The notes beneath the pieces are model-generated. The model saw only the letters and a list, made by a program, of their open reading frames with translations, was not told the DNA's origin and made no database searches. The position numbers were made by a program, and so were the translations under genes. Below are positions 36,079-44,839 of a stretch of DNA of 64,000 nt, piece after piece; the first letter of the stretch is position 1; each line of letters opens with the position of its first letter. Source of the stretch: Haliea sp040221975. GTDB lineage: Bacteria; Pseudomonadota; Gammaproteobacteria; Pseudomonadales; Halieaceae. The stretch covers positions 62,001-126,000 of the forward strand of contig JAVJWR010000019.1 in the NCBI GenBank assembly GCA_040221975.1, in the 5' to 3' direction.

Positions 36079-36104
36079 ATAATATTAGGCTTCTATAATA
36101 TACA
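36079..36104. promoter_or_regulatory. AT-rich operator/promoter upstream of the ArsR regulator
   Basis: In GC-rich surroundings, 36079-36104 is nearly all A/T and contains the palindrome TAATATTA and a TATAAT box (36094-36099) with ATATAC following. The imperfect symmetry of ATATTA and TATAAT around GGCTTC fits a dimeric winged-helix site. It could serve the regulator (leftward) and the micro-ORF strip (rightward). Confidence 0.45.
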
Positions 36105-36144
36105 AAAGACCACCATGACAACAGAACCCCGGAAAAGGATTACA

Positions 36145-36192
36145 ATGCATACGGAGCATAGCATGGAGCAATATCATGGCCACGGCCAATAA
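36145..36192 (+). CDS. Possible histidine-rich micro-ORF (15 aa)
   Basis: MHTEHSMEQYHGHGQ is a 15-residue peptide with four His and two Met. AAAAGGA lies 5 bases before the ATG. A longer version from an ATG at 36115 (25 residues) is possible but has no good site. It overlaps the start of the next micro-ORF by 17 nt, so it may be a translated leader. Evidence is limited to the binding site and composition; it may not be expressed. Confidence 0.25.
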   Translation: MHTEHSMEQYHGHGQ

Positions 36193-36304
36193 GATCATCA
36201 TGAGCCGGGATACCAGCGGCATGGGGGGCGAGGATGCCGCCTGGTTCAGTTTCCAGCCGCTTTACGACGTCATCCTTGCCGAGCAACCCGGACTCCCGGG
36301 CTAG
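36176..36304 (+). CDS. Possible small protein (42 aa)
   Basis: A 42-residue frame with GGAG seven bases before the ATG. It has no signal peptide or membrane segment; composition is mixed with an acidic centre (GMGGEDAAWFSF). No family recognised. Its stop lies 17 nt before the 28-aa membrane peptide, so a small operon reading away from the ArsR gene is plausible. Confidence 0.35.
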   Translation: MATANKIIMSRDTSGMGGEDAAWFSFQPLYDVILAEQPGLPG

Positions 36305-36321
36305 CGCCAGAGGAAACTTGC

Positions 36322-36408
36322 ATGTCTCGCAAAACCTGGCTGCAAATTCTCTGCGCCGCTTTCCTGCTGGCAATTGCGATCATCCAGTTCATTCCACCGC
36401 CGGCCTAG
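36322..36408 (+). CDS. Possible single-span membrane peptide (28 aa)
   Basis: A 28-residue frame: a short basic N-terminus (MSRKTW), one hydrophobic helix (LQILCAAFLLAIAIIQFI) and a PPPA tail. AGAGGAAA lies about 6 bases before the ATG. The composition is typical of bacterial single-span micro-proteins that modulate transporters. It ends 14 nt before the convergent symporter stop. The remainder of 36043-36422 holds only the operator. Confidence 0.45.
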   Translation: MSRKTWLQILCAAFLLAIAIIQFIPPPA

Positions 36409-36422
36409 CGGGCACCGCTGGC

Positions 36423-37811
36423 TCAATCGCGCCAGGCCCGCTCATCAATATCCAGATCGCTCCAGTCCTGCAGCCGCAGGCGCGGCTCGTTGCCTGCGCG
36501 CAGCTGGGAGTCGTAATCCCCCAGCAGCCGCATCCCGATCCTGTACATCCATACCAGGCCCACCAGGTTGACCAGCGCCAGCAGGCCCATGGTAAGTTCG
36601 GCGAATCCGAATACGGTGCTCAGATCCTGTAACGAACCCCAGAATACCAGCCCCAGTACTGCCACCCGGAACACGTTGGCCACCGCGGGATTGTCGTGGC
36701 TGAAGAAACTGAGGCTGTTGTCACCCAGATAATAGTTGTACATGATCGAGCTGAAGGCAAACAGCACCAGCGCCACTGAAACGAAACTCGCTCCCCAGGC
36801 GCCAACATGGCTGCCCATGGCGGACTGGGTAAGGATTACCCCGTCCACACCCGCAGCACCCGGCTGGTACACATCCGAGAGCAGGATGATGACTGCCGTA
36901 CAGGTACACATGATCACGGTGTCGATAAAAACGCTGAAGGCCTGGACGATACCCTGGTTGGCCGGGTGCGGCACATGGGCGACAGCGGCCACGTTGGGAG
37001 CGCTACCCAGTCCCGCTTCGTTGCTGAACAAGCCGCGCTTGACCCCCTGCATGATCACCGCGCCGAGGCCGCCGCCCACCGCCTGCTCCAGGCCGAAGGC
37101 ACTTTCGACGATGTACCAGAGCGCCGCCGGCACTGCACTGATATTGAGCACAATCACCAACAAGGCAGCGAGAAAATAGGCCAGCGCCATCAGCGGCACG
37201 ATCACTTCCGCGACCAGGGCAATGCGTCGGATCCCGCCAAAAATAACCACCCCGAGAAACGCCACCATCACCAGCCCGGTCACCCAGGTCGAGACACCGA
37301 ACGAGGCCTGCAGCGATGTCGCCACCACATAGGACTGCACCGCGTTGAATCCCAGCCCGAAGGTCACCAGCAGCAGCACCGAATACACCGCAGCGAGCCC
37401 GCGCTGACGAATACCGTGGGTGAGATAGTAGGCTGGCCCGCCGCGGTAGGTTCCGTCCGGCTCGGCGCGCTTGAACAGCTGCGCCAGTGAGCACTCGAAG
37501 AAGCTGGTGGCCATCCCCATCAGCCCGATGACCCACATCCAGAACACGGCGCCCGGGCCGCCGAGGGTAATGGCGACGGCCACACCCGCGATATTGCCGC
37601 TGCCGACCCGGCCCGCGACCGACACCACCAATGCCTGAAAGGAAGTGATATGACCGTGTTCGTGGTGCATTCCGCCGCGCAGCACGCCGAACATGCGGCC
37701 GAAATAGCGGAACTGCACCCCGCGGGACCCAAGCGTAAAGAGCAGCCCGACACCCACCAGGACCGCGATCAGGATCTGGCCCCAGAGAAAATCATTGACC
37801 ATGTTCAGCAT
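36423..37811 (-). CDS. Sodium:alanine (AGCS family) symporter
   Basis: A 462-residue polytopic symporter of the alanine/glycine:cation family, with about eleven hydrophobic segments. Family signatures are VAGRVGSGNIAGVAVAITLG near the N-terminus and GLFSNEAGLGSAPNVAA in the middle. It imports Ala, Gly or a related amino acid with sodium. The last of three minus-strand genes (aminopeptidase, NSS transporter, this one), 43 nt after the NSS gene. Confidence 0.93.
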   Translation of the reverse strand: MLNMVNDFLWGQILIAVLVGVGLLFTLGSRGVQFRYFGRMFGVLRGGMHHEHGHITSFQALVVSVAGRVGSGNIAGVAVAITLGGPGAVFWMWVIGLMGMATSFFECSLAQLFKRAEPDGTYRGGPAYYLTHGIRQRGLAAVYSVLLLVTFGLGFNAVQSYVVATSLQASFGVSTWVTGLVMVAFLGVVIFGGIRRIALVAEVIVPLMALAYFLAALLVIVLNISAVPAALWYIVESAFGLEQAVGGGLGAVIMQGVKRGLFSNEAGLGSAPNVAAVAHVPHPANQGIVQAFSVFIDTVIMCTCTAVIILLSDVYQPGAAGVDGVILTQSAMGSHVGAWGASFVSVALVLFAFSSIMYNYYLGDNSLSFFSHDNPAVANVFRVAVLGLVFWGSLQDLSTVFGFAELTMGLLALVNLVGLVWMYRIGMRLLGDYDSQLRAGNEPRLRLQDWSDLDIDERAWRD

Positions 37812-37854
37812 GGAGACTCCGGACTCAGTGTGGGCGGCGCGGGGCGGGCGTAAC

Positions 37855-39204
37855 TCAGCCGCCGATACCCGAGATGAAAATGATCACCAGTGCCGGCGGC
37901 ACCACGAAGCGGATCATGAAACGCCAGAGCTCATACGCGCCGCTACTCATGCTCCAGAGTTCATCGCGACTGGCATCGCGGGTCATTGCCCAGCCGGCAA
38001 AAACGGCAATGAACAGGCCGCCCAGGGGCAACAGGATCTGGTTGGAGAAATAATCCATGGTGTCATTGAAGTTGCGGCCGCCAAAACTGATATCGCCAAG
38101 CACGTTGTAAGAAAGGATACTGAAGATGCTCAGCACCGCCACCGAACCGATCACCAACACCGCGCTGCGATGCCGTGGCATGCCAAAGCGCTCCTCGATC
38201 CAGGCGTTCACGCACTCCACCAGCCCGACCATGGAGGTAATACCGGCTACCGCCAGCATGGTGAAGAACAGGACACCGAACAGGTGCCCGCCGGGCATCT
38301 GCGCAAACGCCACCGGCAGGGTCTGGAAAATCAGTCCAGCTCCGGCCGCCGGATCCAGCCCGTGGTGGAACACGGCGGGGAATATGACCAGGCCGGCCAG
38401 CAGGGCCACGGCGGTATCGGCCACCACGATAATCAGTACGGACTGGCCGATGGATATGGACTTCGGCAGGTAGGAGCCATAGATCATCATCCCGCCCATG
38501 GCGACGCCGATGGAAAAAAAAGCCTGGCCGATGGCCACCAGGAATACATCCGGCCCGATCTTGCTGAAATCCGGGGTAAACAGCCAGGTAACCGCCTCGC
38601 GGAAACCGCCGACGAAATAATTGTAGGTCGCCAAGCCCACCAGCAACAGGAACATCAGTGGCATCATCACCACCACGGCGCGCTCGATGCCTTCCTTGAC
38701 CCCGGCGTAGATGATCAAGCCGGTGATCAGCAGGCCTACGAGGGTCCAGAACAGCATGCCCGCGGTGTCATCCAGCACCGCCGCGAACTGGCTGCTGGCA
38801 TTCAGGGCATCCACATCGGCAAAGCCGGTGGTAACCGCCTTGTACAGGTACCACAGCACCCAGCCGACAATGGCGGCGTAGACAATCTCAATGCTGTAGG
38901 CAGCCAGCAGTCCCATGCCCCCCACCCACTGCCACTGGCGGCTGCGCCGGCTTTCTGTCGCGACCACCGCCACCGCTTCCGGCGGGCTGGACTGGCCCCT
39001 GCGACCCACCATCAGCTCGGCAACCAGGATAGGGACCCCAATCGCGAACGCACATACCAGGTAGATAATGACGAAGGCGGCGCCACCATTTTCCCCCGTG
39101 ATATAGGGAAAGCGCCAGATATTGCCAAGGCCGACCGCGAAGCCGACTGCGGCCATGAGGAAGGCAAAGCGCGATGACCAGTGGTCTGCTGCCGCTATGG
39201 CCAT
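37855..39204 (-). CDS. Neurotransmitter:sodium symporter (NSS/LeuT family)
   Basis: A 449-residue LeuT-fold transporter with about twelve hydrophobic segments. The NSS signature in helix 1 is AVGFAVGLGNIWRFPYITGE followed by NGGAAF. Bacterial members import hydrophobic or aromatic amino acids with sodium; this specificity is not resolved here. It lies between the aminopeptidase gene (74 nt upstream) and the AGCS symporter. Confidence 0.92.
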   Translation of the reverse strand: MAIAAADHWSSRFAFLMAAVGFAVGLGNIWRFPYITGENGGAAFVIIYLVCAFAIGVPILVAELMVGRRGQSSPPEAVAVVATESRRSRQWQWVGGMGLLAAYSIEIVYAAIVGWVLWYLYKAVTTGFADVDALNASSQFAAVLDDTAGMLFWTLVGLLITGLIIYAGVKEGIERAVVVMMPLMFLLLVGLATYNYFVGGFREAVTWLFTPDFSKIGPDVFLVAIGQAFFSIGVAMGGMMIYGSYLPKSISIGQSVLIIVVADTAVALLAGLVIFPAVFHHGLDPAAGAGLIFQTLPVAFAQMPGGHLFGVLFFTMLAVAGITSMVGLVECVNAWIEERFGMPRHRSAVLVIGSVAVLSIFSILSYNVLGDISFGGRNFNDTMDYFSNQILLPLGGLFIAVFAGWAMTRDASRDELWSMSSGAYELWRFMIRFVVPPALVIIFISGIGG

Positions 39205-39278
39205 AAAGTCAAACTCCAGCTGTTGTCGTTATGGTCGCAAGTGTACACAAAAGCCCGCCGCCGATCAGCTGCGGGCGG

Positions 39279-41066
39279 CTAGCTGTCGACGGCAAGCGGT
39301 GCACAGGCCTGCTGCAGCCAGGCCTGCTCCGCAGCCGGCAACAGCGGCCCGACGGTGCCAGCGACCTGGGCGTGGTAGGTATCCAGCCACTGCAGCTCCC
39401 GGGCGTCCAACAGGGACAGGTCCAGCAGGCGCCGGTCGAAGGGAACCAGCGTCAACGCTTGCAATCCGTACATCGGCTTTTCCATGTCGCCCGCCACCTC
39501 GGCCACCACCACCAGGTTTTCACAGCGGATACCGAAAGCACCGTCCCGGTAGTACCCGGGCTCGTTGCTGATGATCATGCCCGGCTGCAGGGGCACCGGC
39601 GCCCAGGCCTTGGCAATGCGCTGGGGTCCCTCGTGGACGCTGAGGAAGGCACCGACGCCGTGGCCGGTACCGTGATCGTAGTCATGGCCCTCCCGCCACA
39701 GATACTGTCGCGCCAGCACATCGAGATGGGTGCCGGTGGTCCCCTTCGGAAAGCGCGCCTGGTCCAGGGCGATATGCCCTTTCAGTACCAGCGTAAACAG
39801 GCGTCGCACCTCGGCACCGGGGTCACCAATGGCCACGGTGCGGGTGATGTCGGTGGTGCCGTCGATGTACTGGCCACCGGAATCGACCAGATACACCGAG
39901 TCCGGCTGCAGCCTGGCGGGGGTGCCATTGCGATGGTTGTAGTGGCACATGGCGGCATTGCTGCCAGCGGCCGAGATGGTGTCAAAGGACGGCCCCTGGA
40001 AGTGCTCCGCGCCGGATCTGAAGTCCAGCAAGCGTTCTGCCAGTTGCGCCTCGTCGTACAGACGCCCCTCGGCCTGCTCGCCATCGAGCCAGGCCAGGAA
40101 GCGCACCACAGCGACTGCATCGCGGACGTGGGCGGCGCGGGCGCCGGCAATTTCCACCGCATTCTTGCACGCCTTGGGCAGGAGTACCGGGTCGGTGCCC
40201 GCCACGAGTGTGGCACCGCCCTGTTCCAGCAACTGCTGTGACCAGGCATTGGCGGTCACCGGGTCCGCCAGCACCCGTTTGCCCGCCTGTGTGCCGAGCA
40301 ACGCCTCGGCCTCCGCCGGTGTGTGCAGGCGCACGTTCGCGCCACAGTGCTGTTGCCAGCCGGTCGGCATCCGCGCCGGCTCAACCATCAGATCCACGGA
40401 GCCGTCTGTCCACAGCAAGGCGAGGGACTGCAGCACCGGGAGACAGGGAACGTCGCGCCCGCGCAGGTTGAGCAGCCAGGACACGGAATCGGGGGCAAAT
40501 ATCAGGGCGCCGTCCGCGCCCAGCGCCTTGACCGCGGCACCGATCCGGTTCCGCTTGCTGACGCTGGATTCGCCAGTGTGCGATTCGTCCAGCAGCAGCG
40601 CGGGCTGTACCTGCGCGGCCGGGCGATCGTGCCAGCAGCGATCGACCAGGTTATCGGTATCCAGGCACAGCACCAGATCCGCAGCCGCCAGTTCGGCCTC
40701 GGTCTCGCGCAGCCACTGCAGATTGTGCAGGCGCGGATCCACCGCCACCCGGGCACCGGGCTGCAGGCAGGCCAGCAGCCACTCCACTGGCGGCTCCTCG
40801 AGTAGATGGTGGTAGCTGAAGTCCCCAGCGGGCACCTGCTGCCGTACCTGTACCGTGTAGCGGCCGTCGACAAAAATCCCGGCCCCATCGCGGAGGATCA
40901 CAGCCATGCCGGCGGACCCGGTAAAGCCGGTCGCCCACAACAGGCGCTCATTGTGCGGGGGAATATATTCGCCCAGGTGCTCATCCGCCCGCGGGATCAC
41001 GAGGGCGTCATAGCCGCGCGATCTCAGCAGTTGGCGCAGGGCAGCGAGCCGGGTGGCTGTTGGCAT
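39279..41066 (-). CDS. Xaa-Pro aminopeptidase (M24, eukaryotic-type long form)
   Basis: A 595-residue M24B metallopeptidase that releases N-terminal residues preceding proline. The length and three-domain layout match the cytosolic XPNPEP1-like form rather than the ~440-residue E. coli PepP. Metal ligands: two Asp in VDSGGQYIDGTTDITRT, His in GTGHGVGAFLSVHEG, Glu in SNEPGYY and Glu in IRCENL. No signal peptide, so it is cytoplasmic. The ATG at 41066 is preferred to a TTG two codons upstream. The neighbours are amino-acid symporters. Confidence 0.92.
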   Translation of the reverse strand: MPTATRLAALRQLLRSRGYDALVIPRADEHLGEYIPPHNERLLWATGFTGSAGMAVILRDGAGIFVDGRYTVQVRQQVPAGDFSYHHLLEEPPVEWLLACLQPGARVAVDPRLHNLQWLRETEAELAAADLVLCLDTDNLVDRCWHDRPAAQVQPALLLDESHTGESSVSKRNRIGAAVKALGADGALIFAPDSVSWLLNLRGRDVPCLPVLQSLALLWTDGSVDLMVEPARMPTGWQQHCGANVRLHTPAEAEALLGTQAGKRVLADPVTANAWSQQLLEQGGATLVAGTDPVLLPKACKNAVEIAGARAAHVRDAVAVVRFLAWLDGEQAEGRLYDEAQLAERLLDFRSGAEHFQGPSFDTISAAGSNAAMCHYNHRNGTPARLQPDSVYLVDSGGQYIDGTTDITRTVAIGDPGAEVRRLFTLVLKGHIALDQARFPKGTTGTHLDVLARQYLWREGHDYDHGTGHGVGAFLSVHEGPQRIAKAWAPVPLQPGMIISNEPGYYRDGAFGIRCENLVVVAEVAGDMEKPMYGLQALTLVPFDRRLLDLSLLDARELQWLDTYHAQVAGTVGPLLPAAEQAWLQQACAPLAVDS

Positions 41067-41093
41067 GGTCAATGTCCAGTGGGGTGAAGGAGC

Positions 41094-41273
41094 TCAGTCT
41101 TCCATCAGGTCAAAATCGGATTTGGAGATACCGCAATCAGGGCACTCCCAGGTCTCGGGCAGATCTTCCCAGCGCGTCCCGGGGGGAATACCGTCCTCGG
41201 GAATTCCCAGTGCCTCATCGTAGATATAGCCACAGATCACACACTCGTATTTGCGGTAGTCAGCATCGCTCAT
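41094..41273 (-). CDS. Rubredoxin
   Basis: A 59-residue one-iron redox protein. The two iron-binding knuckles are CVICGY and CPDCG, with GTRWEDLPETWECPDCGI between and around them. It would carry electrons for a hydroxylase or reductase not encoded nearby. The ATG at 41273 gives the standard length; a GTG 39 nt upstream would add 13 residues. It lies 45 nt after gspN and 27 nt before the aminopeptidase. Confidence 0.95.
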   Translation of the reverse strand: MSDADYRKYECVICGYIYDEALGIPEDGIPPGTRWEDLPETWECPDCGISKSDFDLMED

Positions 41274-41318
41274 CGGCGCAAGTTCCTTGTCAGGGTTGGA
41301 AACAGGTGACACCTCTAC

Positions 41319-42086
41319 TCAGGCGCCGGGTACTGGCAGCTGGCCTTCCAGGCGCAGGTCGTAACCTTCCGCCACCGGCCGCGCCAGCAGCGAGAGCGCT
41401 TCCTGCAGCTGCGGCTCCCAGCGCCCGTCGTGGCTAATCAGCACCGCGATGCTATAACTCGACCGCGCCAACTGCAACTGACCGGTGGCGCGCACCGGGC
41501 CTTCCAGGGTCAGCACTGTGCCTGCCAGGTCGCCGCCACGAGGCTGGGAAACCTCCACCACATAGCTGCCCAACGGCAGGATGCCGCGGGGCGCATCCCA
41601 GGCCGCCTGCTGCCACAGCAGGCGGCCCTCTGTCGTCTGTACCGGGAGACCATCGCGCAGGCGCAGCTGCGTTGCCTGCAGGGAAACAACTCCCTGCAGC
41701 GCAACCGGGGCCAGGTGACGCAACAGCGCTGCGTTAAAGCTGGCATCAAGATTCTCCAGGGTAATGTCGCTGCGCCCGCGGATTTGCAGCTCTGCCTGCA
41801 GGCGCTGACCACCCCAGCGGCTGCCGACTTGCAGCCGCGGCGCCAGCGCCAGCAGCGACCAGGGCCGCAGCGACCAGCTGACCTCCCCCAGATGCAGCAG
41901 ACCCGCATCCGTGGCCACCAGCACCCGGCCCGCACGCCCTTGCCAGATCGTACCCTGCAGGGCCTGCGCCGTGACCGGTGTGTTTTCCAGCACCCGCAGC
42001 AGCAGGTGGGCGGGAGCGCTGCTGGCCAGCAATACCAGCAACACGAACAGGGCCAGCGCCCCGGCCAGCCAGCGGCCCCCGATCAC
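41319..42086 (-). CDS. gspN: Type II secretion protein N
   Basis: A 255-residue bitopic inner-membrane protein: an N-terminal membrane helix (WLAGALALFVLLVLLASSAPA) and a periplasmic beta-rich domain. GspN is an accessory part present in only some type II systems. The GTG start overlaps the gspM stop by 4 nt (GTGA). It is the last gene of the gsp operon. Confidence 0.85.
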   Translation of the reverse strand: MIGGRWLAGALALFVLLVLLASSAPAHLLLRVLENTPVTAQALQGTIWQGRAGRVLVATDAGLLHLGEVSWSLRPWSLLALAPRLQVGSRWGGQRLQAELQIRGRSDITLENLDASFNAALLRHLAPVALQGVVSLQATQLRLRDGLPVQTTEGRLLWQQAAWDAPRGILPLGSYVVEVSQPRGGDLAGTVLTLEGPVRATGQLQLARSSYSIAVLISHDGRWEPQLQEALSLLARPVAEGYDLRLEGQLPVPGA

Positions 42087-42556
42087 AAGCCCTGGCCGAT
42101 GCGGACGGTGGCGTTGACAAAACCGGCACTGCCGGCCTGGGTAATCGCCACCTCTTCCAGCAGCAGGCCCTCACCCAGCTCCAGCTGGTGCAGCCAGGCA
42201 ATCAGGTCGGCAAACCGCGCATTCTCCAGCCGCACCTGCAGGTCGCCCCGGCTACCGGGCTGGAGTCGATTCACGGGCAAACCGAAACGACCGGTACTCT
42301 GGTTCACCACCGCCGCCAGGTTGCTGCGCTGCCCACCCGGGCCCGAGGATGCGCGGGCCTGCTGCAGTTCGGCGACCAGAGTATCGACCCGCACCAGGGC
42401 TGCAGCGGTCGCCGCGTTCTGCTCCGCGATGCGATCGCGCATGGCGGAAACAGGCGACCACAGCAATACCCACAGCAGATACAGGCCGACAACTGCGGCC
42501 AGCACCAGCACACTCAGTTGTTCGCGACGATCCAGACGCGCAAACCAGGCTTGCAT
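42083..42556 (-). CDS. gspM: Type II secretion protein M
   Basis: A 157-residue inner-membrane protein with a short cytoplasmic N-terminus, one helix (LSVLVLAAVVGLYLLWVLLW) and a periplasmic ferredoxin-like domain, the standard GspM layout. It pairs with GspL in the inner-membrane platform. The start overlaps the gspL stop by one base (TGATG). Confidence 0.92.
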   Translation of the reverse strand: MQAWFARLDRREQLSVLVLAAVVGLYLLWVLLWSPVSAMRDRIAEQNAATAAALVRVDTLVAELQQARASSGPGGQRSNLAAVVNQSTGRFGLPVNRLQPGSRGDLQVRLENARFADLIAWLHQLELGEGLLLEEVAITQAGSAGFVNATVRIGQGL

Positions 42557-43749
42557 CAGGCGCCCCCTACCCGAATTCGGGCGCGGACGCCGTCACCCTG
42601 GGCGCTGCTGCTTTCCATGACCGCCGCCAGGCCGGCGTCCGCCAGGCCAGCGCGCAGCTGCTCCACCGCCGCAAAGTCATTGGCGACCAGGTTCAGGCGC
42701 ATTTCACCGCCGCGCTGGTTGTAGTTGATGCTGACGATACTGGTACCCGGGCGTTGGGCAATGATGCCGCCCGCCTGCTCCAGCAGACGCACAAAGCCAC
42801 CACCACCGCCACCGCCGCGCAGGCCATCCAGCTGGCGCCGCAGCTGGCGTTCCGCATCTACCAGCGCTCCCTCGGGCACGGCTTGCCGGTAGCTGGTTTC
42901 CACCGCCGCGCGCAGTGCCAGATTTTCATTGCTGAGCGACCGGTAGTCGGCCCAGGTGGCAAGCAGTTGCAGGGCAAACGCGACAGCCAGCACCATGGCG
43001 GCCACGCGCCACTGCTGCCACCAGCGCGTCAGCGGCAACCGCGCCGCGTAGGGACCCTGGCGCAGGTTCAGAGGGTGCTCATCCCGCGCCAGCATCAGGG
43101 CAGAGCACAGGTTGCCCTGACGCCATTGCACCCGATCCTGCAAGGCCATGGGGATCAGTGCCAGCTCGCGCTCCCGGTCGCCGCCGTAGACTACCAGTGC
43201 CCGGGGTGGCGCCGCCTCGGCCGCAGCTGTCAGCAGCATCGGCAGCAGTTCCGGCTCAACCGTGTAGCCCTCGCATTCGCCGCTGCGCACGATCACCGCA
43301 TCCGCCGCCATGACCAGGCACCATTCACCCGTCTGCCAGGGCAGCAGCAGGGGTTCCGGCAACCACTGCGGCAGCTCGGGCAGGTCCGCCAGCAGGTCCT
43401 CCCAGGCAGCCATTGCCGAGTGTCGACACACAGCGACCCCAAAGGTGGTCTTGTCCAGCGGGCAGGTCGCGAAATGCAGCTCTTCTATGTCTTCGGCGAG
43501 CTGCTCCTCCAGCAGGAACGGCAGCGCCTGCTGCAAGTGCTTTTTTTCCTCCGGGCTCACCATCACGTGCAGCAGGCGCACTTCTGCGCCCGGGGCGGCA
43601 AAGCAGGCCTGCAGGCGCGAGCTTTTCAGTGTATCCCGGAACCGGGCCCGCGCGTCCGGGCTGTCGAGCAGGCGCGGCTGCTCACCGGCACCCGGCGGAT
43701 ACCAGGCGAGGACATCGTCAAGCAAGCGCACGACGGCTAGATTCTGCAA
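42556..43749 (-). CDS. gspL: Type II secretion protein L
   Basis: A 397-residue platform protein. The N-terminal cytoplasmic actin-like domain binds GspE; a membrane helix (VAAMVLAVAFALQLLATWA) and a periplasmic domain follow. The TTG start at 43749 is chosen because GGAG lies 8 bases upstream and the product begins LQNLAVVRLLDDVLAWYPP like family N-termini. Longer readings overlap gspK and add unconserved residues. A 49-nt gap separates it from gspK. A poly-Gly stretch (GLRGGGGGGG) interrupts the periplasmic part. Confidence 0.85.
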   Translation of the reverse strand: MQNLAVVRLLDDVLAWYPPGAGEQPRLLDSPDARARFRDTLKSSRLQACFAAPGAEVRLLHVMVSPEEKKHLQQALPFLLEEQLAEDIEELHFATCPLDKTTFGVAVCRHSAMAAWEDLLADLPELPQWLPEPLLLPWQTGEWCLVMAADAVIVRSGECEGYTVEPELLPMLLTAAAEAAPPRALVVYGGDRERELALIPMALQDRVQWRQGNLCSALMLARDEHPLNLRQGPYAARLPLTRWWQQWRVAAMVLAVAFALQLLATWADYRSLSNENLALRAAVETSYRQAVPEGALVDAERQLRRQLDGLRGGGGGGGFVRLLEQAGGIIAQRPGTSIVSINYNQRGGEMRLNLVANDFAAVEQLRAGLADAGLAAVMESSSAQGDGVRARIRVGGA

Positions 43750-43798
43750 ACCGTAATCTCCGTTGTTACCGTTGTTGGATACACCCGCCAGCCCTGCA

Positions 43799-44839
43799 TC
43801 AGAGGCTGCCGGACGCGCGGGCCACAGCCCGTACCGTGCGCTCATCGCGGTGCAGCACACTGTACAAGCGCATGTTGCGATCGGCAACTTCGACCTCTGC
43901 GGTCAACAGAAACCAGGACGAGCTCTCGCCGAGCAGACTGCGCACTCCCTCCATGTTCTTGTCAGCGAAGGCCGGCGCTTCCAGCAGTGCGTCCAGGCTG
44001 GCGAAGCCACCCTCGCTGCGCTGGCGCTGAAACAGGGCCTCGGCCTCCATTTCGCTCAAGGGCACAAGCTCACCGTCGCCATTTATCGACCGCAGCAGCG
44101 GCAGCGCCGCCGTGTGAATATTCAGGGGCGCAGGTGTTTGCGGCCAGACTGTCACCAGGGGCGCCAGTGCGCGGTAAAGCTCCGGGGTCACATTGGCCAC
44201 TGCCCGCAGCTCGCTGGCGCTGGCCATGGGGCGGTTGGCGGCGCGATAGGGAGGACTCTGGCCACTGTAGAAATCATCCTCGGCCCCGAACGGGCGGGTA
44301 ATTGTATCCGGGTCCAGCCAGTCACCGATGGCCTGGGTCAGCGCTATCGCTTCGCGGGAGTCGAGCTGTAACTCCGGCAGCGCCTGCAGCAGGCGGATAA
44401 AGAAGGCCTGGGCGGGCGTGAAACGGGCGCTGTCCGTCCCGTCCTCGCCTGTACCGGTCACGGTGGCAGCCAGCAAATTCAGGTTGAAGCGCCCCTGCAG
44501 ATCCTGCAGCGAGCCCACCAGCCAGCCTCCCTCGTCCAGCGGATAGGGCGTTGCCTGCTGGGCCCAGAACTCGCCGAGATCATCCCGCGGCTGCTCCCGG
44601 GACTGGTCGGCATCGTGGTCCATCACCAGCGCCAGCGTTGCCAGTTCTTCCGCACCACGCAGGTAGGCATGTCCCTGCTCGGCCAGGAACAGATTGGACC
44701 CGCGCTGGTAGAACAGGGTGAACTCGCTTTGCATGGCCACCAGCAGGGCCGCGGACAGGCCGAACACCAGCAGCGCCACCACCAGCGCCACACCGCGCTG
44801 GGCGTCGGGGTGGCGCGGCTCACAGGGGCGGCAGTGCAT
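43799..44839 (-). CDS. gspK: Type II secretion minor pseudopilin K
   Basis: A 346-residue minor pseudopilin, the large tip subunit. A basic leader (MHCRPCEPRHPDAQRG) is followed by the methylation/helix segment VALVVALLVFGLSAALLVAM. The position after Gly normally Phe in pseudopilins is Val, and residue +5 is not Glu, as is normal for GspK. Contains GRFNLN and the late domain FASLDALLEAPAF. GGAG precedes the ATG. It overlaps gspJ by 20 nt. Confidence 0.92.
   Translation of the reverse strand: MHCRPCEPRHPDAQRGVALVVALLVFGLSAALLVAMQSEFTLFYQRGSNLFLAEQGHAYLRGAEELATLALVMDHDADQSREQPRDDLGEFWAQQATPYPLDEGGWLVGSLQDLQGRFNLNLLAATVTGTGEDGTDSARFTPAQAFFIRLLQALPELQLDSREAIALTQAIGDWLDPDTITRPFGAEDDFYSGQSPPYRAANRPMASASELRAVANVTPELYRALAPLVTVWPQTPAPLNIHTAALPLLRSINGDGELVPLSEMEAEALFQRQRSEGGFASLDALLEAPAFADKNMEGVRSLLGESSSWFLLTAEVEVADRNMRLYSVLHRDERTVRAVARASGSL

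Noticed and set aside
36140..36373. A 77-codon minus-strand frame in the micro-ORF region.
   Set aside because: No ribosome binding site and no motif; the plus-strand frames there have well-placed sites.
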